From PFL25 sp046260155 (lineage in GTDB: Bacteria > Chloroflexota > Anaerolineae > Anaerolineales > UBA4823): 64,000 nt of DNA. Below the pieces are notes generated by a model that ran no database searches, was not told the DNA's origin, and worked only from the letters and a program-made list of their open reading frames with translations. The position numbers and the translations under genes are program-made. Below, one piece after another: positions 36,237-45,769 of the stretch. The stretch lies in assembly GCA_046260155.1 (NCBI GenBank), contig JBJYXV010000020.1, positions 1 to 64,000 of the forward strand, read 5' to 3'. Positions within the stretch are counted from its first letter, which is position 1. The number at the start of each line of letters is the position of its first letter.

Positions 36237-37232
36237 ATGCTGAATCTCGAACAACCTGAGACAAGATTCGCGATTAATATTGTACGAGAGGCTTCGCTGC
36301 TTGTAAAGCGAGTCCAGGCAAAAATGGTCTCACCTGCGATCACTAAAGGAGATTATTCACCGGTTACGGTGGCTGATTTTGCCTCTCAAGCGCTGGTGGG
36401 AAAAGCCCTGGCAGAACAATTTCCTGATCAGCCGTTGGTAGCGGAAGAAGATTCGTCTGAACTGCGAAAGGCAAATGAGAGGCAAACCCTGCAACAGGTG
36501 ACAAAGTTTGTCTCGGAGAGGTTTCCGCATTCTACATCTGAGGATATCAGCAGCTGGATAGACTATGGAGCCAGCGAGCCAGCCGATCATTTCTGGACGC
36601 TTGACCCTATTGATGGTACCAAGGGTTTTCTACGCGGGGATCAATACGCGGTTGCCCTGGCCTTGATCGCTCGCGGGAAAGTTCAGATCGGTGTGCTGGG
36701 ATGCCCCAATATTAGCGAGGGATTTAAATCTGATCCCGGAGGTCCAGGAACGCTGGCCGTTGCAGTACGAGGTGAGGGAGCCTGGCATACAGAGCTAGAT
36801 TCTGAACCAGGTGTTTTCAAACCGCTCAAGGTCTCAGATACGAAAGATCCAGAGCAGGCCCGGCTGCTGCGGTCCTATGAATCGGGACATACCAATGTCG
36901 GGCAGATGGATTACTTGGCTGATGAACTATCCACAACAGCCGAACCAGTGCGGATGGACAGCCAGGCAAAATACATGGTGCTTGCTGCAGGGAAGGCAGA
37001 ATTATATTTGAGATTCCTATCCCCAAGGCAACCGGATTACAAAGAAAAGATTTGGGATCAGGCAGCTGGCTCTTTAATTGTCGAAGAAGCAGGTGGAAAA
37101 GTCAGCGATCTGTACGGTCTGCCCCTCGATTTCACTACAGGGCGTACGTTGCGAAGTAATCGCGGTGTGTTGGCTTCCAATAAGATTTTACATCAAGCAG
37201 CACTCAATGCTCTGCGAGCAATTAACACCTGA
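36237..37232 (+). CDS. 3'(2'),5'-bisphosphate nucleotidase (HAL2/CysQ-like inositol monophosphatase family)
   Basis: Removes the 3' phosphate from PAP (and PAPS), relieving inhibition in sulfate assimilation. The 331-residue length and the inserted segments fit the eukaryote-like HAL2 type more than the short CysQ. Lithium-sensitive phosphatase motifs are visible: VAEEDS, LDPIDGTKGFLRG (metal-binding aspartates) and WDQAAGSLIVEEAGG near the C terminus. It begins one base after the rimO stop codon and is followed closely by a GT39-like gene, so these genes are probably cotranscribed. Confidence 0.9.
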   Translation: MLNLEQPETRFAINIVREASLLVKRVQAKMVSPAITKGDYSPVTVADFASQALVGKALAEQFPDQPLVAEEDSSELRKANERQTLQQVTKFVSERFPHSTSEDISSWIDYGASEPADHFWTLDPIDGTKGFLRGDQYAVALALIARGKVQIGVLGCPNISEGFKSDPGGPGTLAVAVRGEGAWHTELDSEPGVFKPLKVSDTKDPEQARLLRSYESGHTNVGQMDYLADELSTTAEPVRMDSQAKYMVLAAGKAELYLRFLSPRQPDYKEKIWDQAAGSLIVEEAGGKVSDLYGLPLDFTTGRTLRSNRGVLASNKILHQAALNALRAINT

Positions 37233-37256
37233 TCCAATAAAACCCGGGAAAGTTAA

Positions 37257-38774
37257 ATGTCTCGTGCAGATCGTATTGCCCTTATCATAAGCCTGGTCAG
37301 CGTATTGGTGACTTATTATGTCACCTACAATTACTTTGAAGCCATACCCCATCTTGAGGATGAAATCGCATACGTATGGCAGGCACGAACAATTGCTGGT
37401 GGGCATCTCACAGTGGATTCACCGTCCCAGGCCAAAAGTTTTTTAGTCCCATTCGTGGTGGACTACAACGGGCAGCGTTTTGGGAAATACCCATTGGGGT
37501 GGCCGGTTGTGCTGGCTATCGGTGAGCGCCTGGGAATCCGATCCCTGATCAACCCCCTTTTAGCCGGGTTGGGAGTCTGGTTGACTTACCGCCTGGGGAA
37601 AAAGGTGTTTGGCGAGACGGTGGGGTTAATTGCTTCGCTTTTGACGATCACGTCACCGTTTTTTCTGATGAATTCTGGCTCCCTGCTATCGCACTCTTTT
37701 GGACTGGTGCTGAGCACGGCTTTCGCAATATTTTGGATGGTTAGCTTTTGTGAGAATGATAATCCGCACCAAAGGTTAGCGGTTTTGTTTGCTGGTTTGA
37801 CCCTGGGAGTATTTGCTTTGACCAGGCCACTGACGGCACTCGCGGTTGCTTTCCCATTTGCCATCCACGGAGTATATTTACTGATTCGAAAAGATTGGCA
37901 AACTCGAAAGCGGGTATTGGCGGTGGGTGGTTTAGCGCTCGGGATAGGCGCGTTGACCTTTTTGTGGCAATACGCCGCTACCGGGAATGCATTCCAAAAT
38001 CTATATACCCTCTGGTGGGAATATGACAAAATTGGTTTCGGTCCAGGTCACGGTGTAACAGATAATGGACACAGCCTTAATTTAGCCAGGATCAATACGA
38101 AATTCAGTCTTCGGGTGGGCTACGGTGACTTATTCGGTTGGCTAAGATATTCCTGGATCTTTCTCCCGTTTGGTTTACTGGCTGTGGTACTGCGACGTAA
38201 CTGGCGTGGGCTCCTGGTGGGTGCGGTGTTTCCGAGCCTGGTGATATTCTATGCGGCATATTGGGTGGGTGCCTGGATATTTGGACCGCGTTATTATTTT
38301 GAAGGATTATTCAGTTTGACCTTGTACACCGGTGCGGGAATCGCCTGGCTGGCTGGCTGGCCGCTATCTCCTAGTGAGACCTGGCGAAATCACCCGGGTT
38401 GGAAACGCGTACGCCCATTGCTGGTAACAGCCGTGGTTTCTCTCATGATTTTGGGCAATCTGATTTATTATGCGCCTCTGCGGTTGGCAAACTTGCGTGG
38501 GTTATATGGAATGGAAGCCTCGGATTTGAAGCCATTTGTAAATGAACAGGCGCTTGACCTGACACCAGCACTTATCATTGTGCACCCGAAAAATTGGATG
38601 GAGTACGGGGTTTTGCTAGATTTGCAGTCACCAGAATTAGACTCCCCCTTTATTTTCGTTCTCAGCCGGGATCAGGAATCAGACAGAGTATTGAATAGCG
38701 AATTTCCCGGCCGGGATATATACCATTATTATCCCAGTGAACCCTTTACTTTCTATAAATCACCAAAACCTTAG
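37257..38774 (+). CDS. GT-C type membrane glycosyltransferase (GT39/PMT-like)
   Basis: A 505-residue polytopic membrane protein with ten or so hydrophobic segments. The N-terminal loop after the first helix carries DEIAYVWQAR, which matches the acidic catalytic site of GT-C lipid-linked sugar transferases. A long hydrophilic C-terminal tail follows the last helix. It would use a lipid-linked sugar donor to glycosylate a protein or lipid outside the membrane; the substrate is unknown. It starts 24 bp after the phosphatase gene and ends 14 bp from a convergent gene. Confidence 0.78.
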   Translation: MSRADRIALIISLVSVLVTYYVTYNYFEAIPHLEDEIAYVWQARTIAGGHLTVDSPSQAKSFLVPFVVDYNGQRFGKYPLGWPVVLAIGERLGIRSLINPLLAGLGVWLTYRLGKKVFGETVGLIASLLTITSPFFLMNSGSLLSHSFGLVLSTAFAIFWMVSFCENDNPHQRLAVLFAGLTLGVFALTRPLTALAVAFPFAIHGVYLLIRKDWQTRKRVLAVGGLALGIGALTFLWQYAATGNAFQNLYTLWWEYDKIGFGPGHGVTDNGHSLNLARINTKFSLRVGYGDLFGWLRYSWIFLPFGLLAVVLRRNWRGLLVGAVFPSLVIFYAAYWVGAWIFGPRYYFEGLFSLTLYTGAGIAWLAGWPLSPSETWRNHPGWKRVRPLLVTAVVSLMILGNLIYYAPLRLANLRGLYGMEASDLKPFVNEQALDLTPALIIVHPKNWMEYGVLLDLQSPELDSPFIFVLSRDQESDRVLNSEFPGRDIYHYYPSEPFTFYKSPKP

Positions 38775-38788
38775 ACGAATAATCGCAG

Positions 38789-39310
38789 TTATGCAGCGCG
38801 TGCCAGGGCAGTTAGGGCGAGTATCAAGATGCCCAGAACGAGATTCATGCGCAGTATAAATTTCTCCCGATTCTGGAGCTGCTCTGCGGATTGTGCATCC
38901 AAGCCTTTCGCCTGCCTCAACGCGATCCGCCGTAAAGCTGGCAGGATTCCCCATGTCAGGTAAGCGCTGATCCCAATCATGACGATAAACAGGAGATGCT
39001 TCAGTAGCATTGCGACTGCCCATCGATTGGAAATACTCAAGAAACCGGTGTAATTTGGATTGGCACTCATCTGGAATAAGCCTGTTGCTAGTAGTATCGC
39101 CAAACTCAACCACGCCAGGGGATCCAGGCGGCGTTGAAGCTGCCCGAGGAAATTAGCATAAGCTGCGGGTTCTAAAGTTTTTTTCGCCGCTGGCAATACC
39201 AAGATCACCAGGGCAACCAGCGCACCAACCCAGGCCACCGTTGCCAGCATGTGTAACCAGTAGGCAAGGCTAAGTGCCCAGTATGGGGTGGTTTCCCCTA
39301 AAACGATCAT
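38789..39310 (-). CDS. CopD-like membrane protein
   Basis: A 173-residue protein with four hydrophobic helices. The first helix contains WLHMLATVAWVGAL and the third ends WAVAMLLKHLLFIVM, with histidines placed as in the copper resistance protein CopD domain. A role in copper or haem handling is possible but not proven, since no CopC or other copper gene is near. It lies two bases after the TPR gene upstream on the same strand, so they are probably cotranscribed. Confidence 0.75.
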   Translation of the reverse strand: MIVLGETTPYWALSLAYWLHMLATVAWVGALVALVILVLPAAKKTLEPAAYANFLGQLQRRLDPLAWLSLAILLATGLFQMSANPNYTGFLSISNRWAVAMLLKHLLFIVMIGISAYLTWGILPALRRIALRQAKGLDAQSAEQLQNREKFILRMNLVLGILILALTALARAA

Positions 39311-39312
39311 AG

Positions 39313-40536
39313 TCAGGGTGTTTGTGTGGTGGGTATTGGTGTCGCTTCAGCCGGCGGTTCGGTTGTGGCTATGGGTTGCGTGGGAGGAGCTTCCGTTGCC
39401 GGGGGTTGAGTAGGTTGAGGGGGCGGAGATTCCGAAGGGGCAGTCTCGGTCGGTGCTGCTCCAGGCGTTGGCGTATTTTCGGGTGCTGGGGGAGGTTCGG
39501 TTTGTTGACCCCTGTTCTTTGAATTGGCGCACTTCTGTGTCACCCAGGATGCAGTGGGCTCGATAGATGGATCTGACCCCATCGAAAAAGCGGTTTCATA
39601 CTGCTCTTGTGCGAGACACCATTCCTTATTCGCAGCGAGAGCGTCTCCATATTTGATCGTGGCGACCAAAAAGCGTTCTGCGGCAGTCACGTTGGTATTA
39701 TCCCGTAAATTTGGTGCAACTATAATGATCTGCCCAAAATAATAGGCAGATTGACCCCAATCCAGGCCCCAAAAACTGGCACCTGTCTTGTAGAGATCGG
39801 CCCAAGTGCGCATATTGTTTGCTTCAACATCCAGAGGTCCAAATTTTTCTGCCAGCGCTAGATCGTAGGTTCCACCTTCTAAATCACCGTCACGCAATAT
39901 GCGGTCAACTCCACGGTTTCGCAGGGCAACGTACAACATCGAATCAACCTTAATTGTCTGGTACTCAGGTTCATCCTTGCGCAGCTTCAGTAAGGTATCG
40001 ATGGCTTCGGTCCACTTCCCATCAGCTAGAAAGAATTGGGATTGGGAGAAAAGCTCGCTGGCACCACGCATGTCTGGTGTCGGGGTTAAAGTGGGAGTTG
40101 GAACCTGGGTTGGGGTGGCAGTAGTATTAATTTCTAAAAGAACCAAGGCAAGCTGTTCCGTGACACCGGGGTAGTCAGGATCTAGTTGGATGACGTATTC
40201 AAATCTCTGGCGGGCAAGATCGTAGTGCTTGGCTTGCATATCTTGCAAGCCTAATTGGAACTGTTCTTCTACTTGCTGGGCGACTTGAGTTACTTCGAAG
40301 TTAGTGCGTTCATTGATGCCTGAGAAATACCCCCCCACTGCACTTGTGGTAGCAATTAACAGTAGCGCTACCAGGCTGATGGTAATCAAGAGAGTCCAGG
40401 AAAGTGAGCGTCGTGATTTCCTGGTCTGAATTTCGGAACCTTGGTTATTTTCAGGAACCGATCCAGATTCATCCATCCCAGATGAGGAACTAGACGGCTG
40501 GACTTGTTGGGTTTCATCCACATTTTGGCTTTCCAT
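39313..40536 (-). CDS. Membrane-anchored TPR-repeat protein with Pro/Thr/Glu-rich tail
   Basis: A 407-residue protein. The N-terminal 40 residues are polar and cytoplasmic, one membrane helix lies at about 48-70 and the rest should be outside. The middle holds TPR-like helical pairs (FQLGLQDMQAKHYDLARQRF, then FSQSQFFLADGKWTEAIDTL). The final 65 residues are repeats of Pro, Thr, Glu and Ala. It probably acts as a scaffold; no enzymatic motif is seen. A -10 box lies seven bases from the start codon. CopD-like gene follows immediately. Confidence 0.78.
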   Translation of the reverse strand: MESQNVDETQQVQPSSSSSGMDESGSVPENNQGSEIQTRKSRRSLSWTLLITISLVALLLIATTSAVGGYFSGINERTNFEVTQVAQQVEEQFQLGLQDMQAKHYDLARQRFEYVIQLDPDYPGVTEQLALVLLEINTTATPTQVPTPTLTPTPDMRGASELFSQSQFFLADGKWTEAIDTLLKLRKDEPEYQTIKVDSMLYVALRNRGVDRILRDGDLEGGTYDLALAEKFGPLDVEANNMRTWADLYKTGASFWGLDWGQSAYYFGQIIIVAPNLRDNTNVTAAERFLVATIKYGDALAANKEWCLAQEQYETAFSMGSDPSIEPTASWVTQKCANSKNRGQQTEPPPAPENTPTPGAAPTETAPSESPPPQPTQPPATEAPPTQPIATTEPPAEATPIPTTQTP

Positions 40537-40543
40537 GGTGCCG

Positions 40544-40549
40544 ATTATA
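40544..40549 (-). promoter_or_regulatory. -10 box of the TPR gene (probably leaderless)
   Basis: TATAAT on the minus strand ends seven bases before the ATG at 40536. The -35 is weak. No Shine-Dalgarno sequence lies before the start. Confidence 0.45.
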
Positions 40550-40631
40550 CCGTAAAGGGTGCTTCGATAAGTTAACGCAAATTTAGAACTTCGGGCTTGA
40601 TTTTTACTATGATGGGGCTAATTTCAAAGGG

Positions 40632-40637
40632 TATAAT
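40632..40637 (+). promoter_or_regulatory. Possible -10 box of the M42 peptidase gene
   Basis: TATAAT in AT-rich sequence 144 bp before the start codon, in the 244-bp gap between two divergent genes. No good -35 is seen. Nothing else is recognised in the gap. Confidence 0.3.
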
Positions 40638-40780
40638 TTTATCAATATTCATCATCAATTACTTTCTTTGCAGCTGCACACCACCAAGTAGAAAAACAGA
40701 AAATTTTTAGAAATCGATTCATTCATAAAGGGAGTGGTCTATCTTAAAAATGAATTTACCAGTTCTAATAAGGAGAAAAA

Positions 40781-41830
40781 ATGAGTCATCTACCCAAGGT
40801 TGATTCTGAATATCTGCTAAATCTATTATCTAAACTGTTAAATACTCCCAGTCCAACAGGTTATACCGGTGAAGCAATTGGTTTGGTTGAAAAGACAATG
40901 CAGGAATTTGCATTTCTATCAAGTAGACGCACCAGGAAAGGTGCACTGGTGGCAACCTGGGTGGGAGAGGAAAATGATACCCCGCGCGGCTTGACCGCGC
41001 ATGTGGATACTTTGGGGGCGATGGTAAAGGAGATCAAATCAAACGGGCGACTCAAGCTCACCCGCATCGGCGGATTTGCATGGAATACAGTTGAAGGGGA
41101 AGGCTGCACGGTCTTCAGTTCACAAGGAGCGGCACTGCGCGGTACGATTTTGCTGACCAAGGCTTCGGGGCACGTCCATGGAGCTCAAGTAAACGAGCTG
41201 AAAAGAGATGATGACACGATGGAAGTACGTCTGGATGCGCGAACCATCGATGCAGACCGAACCCGAGCACTTGGAATCCAGGTCGGGGATTTTGTGGCTT
41301 TTGATCCACGGGTGGAGATCATAAACGGCTTCATCCGCTCGCGTCACCTGGATGACAAAGCCTGTGTTGCAAGTATCAGCGCAGCCATACAAGCGATTGA
41401 CGCTGCAGGATTGAAGCCTGCACAGACAACCACTTTTCACATCAGTAATTACGAGGAAGTCGGACATGGTGCGGCTTCTGGATTTCCAGGTGAATTAGCC
41501 GAACTGGTTACGGTTGACATGGCGGCAGTTGGAGATGGACAGACCTCGGATGAATTTCATGCCACGCTGTGTGTAAAAGATTCAGGTGGTCCCTATCATC
41601 ATGGATTGAATCAAAGATTACGGAAATTGGCTGATGAATTCGAAATCCCCTACAAAGTGGATATTTATCCTTACTACGGGTCTGATGGTGAAGCTTTTTG
41701 GCGTGCTGGTGGTGATGTGGCTGTCGCCTTGATTGGACCCGGCGTGGATGCTTCGCATAACTATGAGCGTACACATACCGATGCTTTAATAGCCACCACG
41801 CAGTGGATCATGGCATATTTGTTGAATTAA
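40781..41830 (+). CDS. M42 family metallopeptidase (PepA/FrvX-like aminopeptidase)
   Basis: Cytosolic dinuclear-metal aminopeptidase of the tetrahedral (TET) type, 349 residues, sometimes annotated as endoglucanase. Metal-binding and catalytic positions appear as His74 in HVDTLG, Asp191 in HLDDKA, Glu225/Glu226 in NYEEVGHG, Asp247 in VTVDMA and His326 in SHNYER. It likely trims peptides in general protein turnover. A strong AAGGAG precedes the ATG. The neighbouring genes are not obviously related. Confidence 0.92.
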   Translation: MSHLPKVDSEYLLNLLSKLLNTPSPTGYTGEAIGLVEKTMQEFAFLSSRRTRKGALVATWVGEENDTPRGLTAHVDTLGAMVKEIKSNGRLKLTRIGGFAWNTVEGEGCTVFSSQGAALRGTILLTKASGHVHGAQVNELKRDDDTMEVRLDARTIDADRTRALGIQVGDFVAFDPRVEIINGFIRSRHLDDKACVASISAAIQAIDAAGLKPAQTTTFHISNYEEVGHGAASGFPGELAELVTVDMAAVGDGQTSDEFHATLCVKDSGGPYHHGLNQRLRKLADEFEIPYKVDIYPYYGSDGEAFWRAGGDVAVALIGPGVDASHNYERTHTDALIATTQWIMAYLLN

Positions 41831-41905
41831 GTTTATTGGTTCCGACAGCAGTTTACGATATTTATCTGGAGTTTTAAGCACTGACTGCAGAGGGATTTGA
41901 TTGAC

Positions 41906-42904
41906 ATGCTGCTTGATGCTGCCTTGCCCCCAGTACCGCTCCAGGCGGTACCTGGAATTGCGAAAGAAGCCGAGAGATTGGGGTTTAATACCTTGTGGTC
42001 TTCGGAGACGATGCATGACCCTTTCCTGCCGATTGCCTTGGCAGCGGAGCATACCCGGGAGCTCAAGCTTGGGACTGCAGTAGCTGTATCCTTTGCCCGC
42101 AGTCCCACAACGATGGCATATACTGCATGGGACCTGGCACAAACCTCCGGGGGTCGATTTTTCTTGGGATTGGGCACCCAGATCAAAGCGCATATTGAAC
42201 GAAGATTTGGCATGACCTGGCCAGAATCACCAGTTGCACAGCTGAGGGAACAAATCAATGCCATGCGTGCACTATGGCAAACCTGGCAAACGGGTGAAAG
42301 ACTCAATTATCGGGGGAACTATTACAGATTGAACCTGATGTCCCCCTTTTTTAACCCTGGACCAATTGAGCACCCGGAAATCCCGGTTTACATTGCCGGG
42401 GTAAATACCGGCCTGGCTCGTCTTGCGGGAGAGGTAGGAGATGGCTTCCTGGTCCATCCATTTCACACACCAGATTACTTGAAAGACGTGATCCTGCCAG
42501 CCATCAAGCAGGGCACTGACAAATCTGATCGGGAAACAAAAGTAGTATCGATCTTGGTGACTGCTTTTGTGATCAGTGATGCTGTTGAAAGAGAATTCAC
42601 CCGTCAGCAAATTGCCTTTTATGCTTCTACTCCTTCATACCGTCCGGTCATGGCGCAGCATGGATGGGGACGTGCTGCTGAAGATTTGTCTGCCCTGGCA
42701 GCACGAGGAAAGTGGGCGGAGATGCCGGGCATTATCACAGATGAGATGTTGGCGATTTTTGCGACAATCGCACCACCTGGGAATCTACCCGCTGCCCTGA
42801 AGGACCGCTATGCTGGTGTCGCTGACCGGTTGAGCTTGTATAAGCCATTCGATCCTGCAGAGGTCCCTGTTTTTTGGGAAAGTTTCCTTAACGCCTGGTC
42901 ATGA
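41906..42904 (+). CDS. LLM class flavin- or F420-dependent oxidoreductase
   Basis: Luciferase-like monooxygenase fold, 332 residues. The N-terminal barrel has EAERLGFNTLWSSE, the bulge region LKLGTAVAVSFARSP, and GRFFLGLGTQIKAHIERRFG, matching an F420-dependent subgroup (TIGR03617-like). PVYIAGVNTGLARLAGEVGDGFLVHPFH is the second conserved block. No F420 biosynthesis gene is in the window, so use of F420 rather than FMN is inferred. The ATG at 41906 with AGAGGG upstream is preferred over TTG 41897. Confidence 0.88.
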   Translation: MLLDAALPPVPLQAVPGIAKEAERLGFNTLWSSETMHDPFLPIALAAEHTRELKLGTAVAVSFARSPTTMAYTAWDLAQTSGGRFFLGLGTQIKAHIERRFGMTWPESPVAQLREQINAMRALWQTWQTGERLNYRGNYYRLNLMSPFFNPGPIEHPEIPVYIAGVNTGLARLAGEVGDGFLVHPFHTPDYLKDVILPAIKQGTDKSDRETKVVSILVTAFVISDAVEREFTRQQIAFYASTPSYRPVMAQHGWGRAAEDLSALAARGKWAEMPGIITDEMLAIFATIAPPGNLPAALKDRYAGVADRLSLYKPFDPAEVPVFWESFLNAWS

Positions 42905-42963
42905 ATTTTGCAAATAGAAATTGCACCGGAATGACGGATGGTAATACTTAAGAATAGTGCTTG

Positions 42964-43635
42964 ATGAATATGGAGACCGAGTACAAGCTCGAACGCCAGC
43001 GGATGGTTGCAGAACAATTAATTCCCAGGGGAATCAGTGATGCACGGGTTCTGGATGCCATGCGTGCAGTACCACGACACCTTTTTGTACCCGCAGAGCA
43101 CCGTCACCTTGCATACCGGGATTGTCCCTTACCGATCGGCCAAAACCAAACCATCTCGCAACCATACATCGTGGCTTTAATGACCCAAATGCTGGGATTA
43201 CGAGGAGATGAAACTGCGCTAGAGATTGGTACAGGTTCTGGTTATCAGGCAGCAGTTTTATCACTTCTTGTTCGGGAGGTGCATACCGTTGAACGCCATG
43301 CGATTCTGGCTAAACAAGCTCTGGACACCATCATTGCACTCGATATCAAGAATGTAACCATACACGTTGGGGATGGCACCCGCGGTTGGCCAGAAAATGC
43401 CCCATATGATGTGATCATCGCCACAGCTGCGGCTCCTAAAGTTCCAAAACCACTGCTAAATCAGCTGGCAGCTGGTGGGCGTCTGGTGCTCCCCGTTGGT
43501 GGGCGGATGGGCCAGTACCTGGAAATCTGGGGGCGGGAAGGTAATGATTATCATCACGAGAGGACAGTGCCAGTAGCATTTGTGCCGCTTTTGGGAGAAT
43601 TTGGGTGGAAAGACGACTCCTGGGATTGGTTGTGA
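42964..43635 (+). CDS. pcm: Protein-L-isoaspartate O-methyltransferase
   Basis: Repairs isoaspartyl residues in aged proteins by SAM-dependent methylation. About 223 residues. The N-terminal MRAVPRHLFVP and YRDCPLPIGQNQTISQPYIVALM segments are diagnostic, followed by the SAM motif EIGTGSGYQAAVL. The start is ATG 42964 or ATG 42970. The stop is followed by a gap with an inverted repeat (AGTGCT 43708-43713 / AGCACT 43722-43727) without a T-run. Confidence 0.94.
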   Translation: MNMETEYKLERQRMVAEQLIPRGISDARVLDAMRAVPRHLFVPAEHRHLAYRDCPLPIGQNQTISQPYIVALMTQMLGLRGDETALEIGTGSGYQAAVLSLLVREVHTVERHAILAKQALDTIIALDIKNVTIHVGDGTRGWPENAPYDVIIATAAAPKVPKPLLNQLAAGGRLVLPVGGRMGQYLEIWGREGNDYHHERTVPVAFVPLLGEFGWKDDSWDWL

Positions 43636-43810
43636 AATAAACTTGTTATTTAAAGGCTTGGAAAATCAGGTCGGGACTCGATTGTCGAGGTTCTCACAAT
43701 TAACGAAAGTGCTGCTTCCGAAGCACTACCAAGATTTCTAATCCGGTGTAGTGAACCTGGAGAGGATTGCAATTCACATCAGACCCTGAGATATTTCTGT
43801 CGGGATAATA

Positions 43811-43841
43811 AAAAAGGCTATCGCGGTTTTGTGGGATAGCC
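43811..43841 (-). terminator. Intrinsic terminator downstream of rnj
   Basis: Hairpin arms GGCTATC (43816-43822) and GATAGCC (43835-43841), followed on the minus strand by a run of T (43815 downward). It lies about 45 bp after the rnj stop codon. Confidence 0.85.
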
Positions 43842-43885
43842 TTCTTAAGTCCGAATCTTGTGCTGTCTTTTTTTCGAGGACTTTT

Positions 43886-45526
43886 TTACAAACGGTTGAT
43901 GGTAACGAATACCATTGGTCGACGTTTGGTTTCGTTATAAAAGAAGGTTTTTACGGTTTGCTCGATATCATTTTGGATATTCCCATTGCCCTGGTTGATG
44001 GTATCTGTGATCCGATTTTTTGCCAGGTTGAGCAATTCCTTGGCGTCTTTTTTGTAAACGAACCCGCGGGTGAGAATCTCCGGTTCTTCAATCAAGCGAC
44101 CAGTACTCTTTTCCAGGATGAGGCTGATCACGACGATCCCATCCTTGGCGAGAGCTTCCCTCTCACGGACAACACTCGGACCGACATCGCCGACTTGAGA
44201 GCCGTCCACGAACACATAGCCGCCAGGAATCCGCTCGCCGATACTCATGACTCCATCTTCAAATTCAACTATTTGGCCATTTTCAATCACAGCGATATTT
44301 TCTTCTGGCACTCCAACATCTTGGGCGATGGTGGCATGCTGCTTCAAGTGGCGAAGTTCGCCATGAACAGGAATGAAATATTTTGGCTTGACCAGATGGA
44401 GCAGCAATTTCATTTCTTCCTGGCTGGCATGACCAGAGACATGGACAGGTGCAATCGGTTCATAAATCACGTTTGCCCCGCGTCTGAATAGCCGGTTGAT
44501 GGTGCGGTATATGCTTTCCTCATTCCCGGGAATTGGGTGGGAGGAAAGAACGATTGTATCACCAGGAATGACATCAAACTGGCGATTTGTACCAGTGGAA
44601 AGCCTCCCCAAAATTGAGGATGGTTCTCCTTGTGTGCCAGTTGACATTAATACAATCCGGTTGGGATCCATCTTCAACGCCTGATCGATGTTCACCTGCA
44701 GGCCTTTAGGAATTTTAAGATACCCTAACCTGCTGGCCATCTTCGCGTTTTCCACCATGCTTGTACCTACAAAAGCTACCTTACGGTTGTGGCGCTGGGC
44801 TGCATTGACGACTTGCTGCATACGGGAGATCAGGGAAGCAAAGCTGGCGATAATGATGCGCGCTTTTGCATTGTTGAAAACCTGATCTAAGGCTGGATCA
44901 ATTACCCGTTCCGATGGAGTCCAACCCGGTGTATCGGCGTTGGTCGAGTCTGCAAGCAGGGCCAGGACACCACGACCAGAGAATTCACCTAATTTAGCAT
45001 AATCGGTCGGCCAGCCATCTACTGGTGTGTGGTCGAATTTATAATCACCGGAGTGGACCACGAGCCCCGCGGGAGTGGTTATCCCCAGCCCGACTCCATC
45101 AGGAATGGAGTGGCAAACATGGAAAAACTCGACCTTGAAGGGATTGATTTGGACTGTTTCACCTGCTTCCACCGTGTACAATTCAGTTCGTTCTAATAGT
45201 CCACCACGGGCTAATTTGACTTCCAGCAATCCCCTGGTGAGAGGAGTCGCGTAGATCGGTGCCTGGATCTCCTCGATCACGTGCCGGATTGCCCCAGTAT
45301 GATCCTCGTGTCCGTGGGTGATGATGATACCGCGTACTAAATGGCGTTTTTCCAGCAGATAATTAAAATCGGGAATGATGTAATCAATTCCCAGCATATC
45401 ATTTTCGGGAAACATGATTCCAGTATCTACGACTAGAATATTGTCCCCGTATTCGTAGAGCATCATGTTTTTCCCTACCTCCCCGAGACCACCGAGAGGG
45501 ATGATGCGTAATTTCTTGTTACTCAT
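43886..45526 (-). CDS. rnj: Ribonuclease J
   Basis: Metallo-beta-lactamase/beta-CASP ribonuclease with 5'-3' exo- and endonuclease activity in mRNA decay and rRNA processing. The 546-residue protein has the metal site HGHEDH (residues 71-76), PLGGLGEVGKNM at the N terminus, VHSGDYKFDHTP, and VHVSGHASQEE in the beta-CASP part. A C-terminal domain of about 100 residues follows. AGGAAAAG precedes the ATG. The long upstream gap to groEL holds a promoter and attenuator-like hairpins that may control this gene. Confidence 0.94.
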   Translation of the reverse strand: MSNKKLRIIPLGGLGEVGKNMMLYEYGDNILVVDTGIMFPENDMLGIDYIIPDFNYLLEKRHLVRGIIITHGHEDHTGAIRHVIEEIQAPIYATPLTRGLLEVKLARGGLLERTELYTVEAGETVQINPFKVEFFHVCHSIPDGVGLGITTPAGLVVHSGDYKFDHTPVDGWPTDYAKLGEFSGRGVLALLADSTNADTPGWTPSERVIDPALDQVFNNAKARIIIASFASLISRMQQVVNAAQRHNRKVAFVGTSMVENAKMASRLGYLKIPKGLQVNIDQALKMDPNRIVLMSTGTQGEPSSILGRLSTGTNRQFDVIPGDTIVLSSHPIPGNEESIYRTINRLFRRGANVIYEPIAPVHVSGHASQEEMKLLLHLVKPKYFIPVHGELRHLKQHATIAQDVGVPEENIAVIENGQIVEFEDGVMSIGERIPGGYVFVDGSQVGDVGPSVVREREALAKDGIVVISLILEKSTGRLIEEPEILTRGFVYKKDAKELLNLAKNRITDTINQGNGNIQNDIEQTVKTFFYNETKRRPMVFVTINRL

Positions 45527-45631
45527 ATGTGTTTCTTTTCCTTATTAGCAACCCCTTTCCACCAAAATCATATTGTGCAGGCGGGGTTGAAGATTTTATT
45601 GTTGAAAATTATGTTCAACTATTATGACATT
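45527..45631 (-). other. Short leader segment between the candidate terminator and rnj
   Basis: AT-rich sequence with no gene seen. It contains the rnj ribosome-binding site. If the hairpin at 45632-45651 is read through, this stretch is the 3' part of the rnj leader. Confidence 0.4.
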
Positions 45632-45651
45632 AAAAATACCCCAGAAGGTAT
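45632..45651 (-). terminator. Terminator-like hairpin about 105 bp upstream of rnj
   Basis: On the minus strand ATACC (45651-45647), a six-base loop and GGTAT (45640-45636) are followed directly by TTTT. A competing stem CCCCGG (45663-45658) with the TCTGGGG segment (45645-45639) overlaps it. The stem is short, so it could be a regulated rather than constitutive terminator. Confidence 0.5.
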
Positions 45652-45763
45652 CACCGACCGGGGCTTGCAATCTCTTTCCGATATCTAAGAATGTTTGATT
45701 CTATGAGGTATGCGGTATTTAATAGCAGGCCGGGTTTCCGGCCGAGTGACGATCTCCAAAGCA
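45632..45763 (-). ncRNA. Candidate structured small RNA or attenuated rnj leader
   Basis: A minus-strand RNA of about 130 nt predicted from a strong promoter (45770-45798) to the terminator-like hairpin ending near 45632. No ORF is evident. Visible structure: a 5-bp pairing of UCACC at the 5' end with GGUGA near the 3' end (45656-45652), a perfect GGCCGG/CCGGCC stem with AAAC loop (45743-45728) and three AUACC copies. Each AUACC can pair with the terminator arm GGUAU, giving possible antitermination. I do not recognise a known RNA family. Prediction only. Confidence 0.5.
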
Positions 45764-45769
45764 GGTGAC

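Noticed and set aside
43636..43810. Possible tRNA or small RNA in the gap between pcm and rnj
   Set aside because: No tRNA arms were found; only one 6-bp inverted repeat and the rnj terminator are visible, with no promoter worth calling.
43919..44491. Long open frame on the plus strand across the rnj 3' half
   Set aside because: RNase J on the minus strand accounts for this stretch with clear motifs; the antisense frame matches nothing and lacks a ribosome site.
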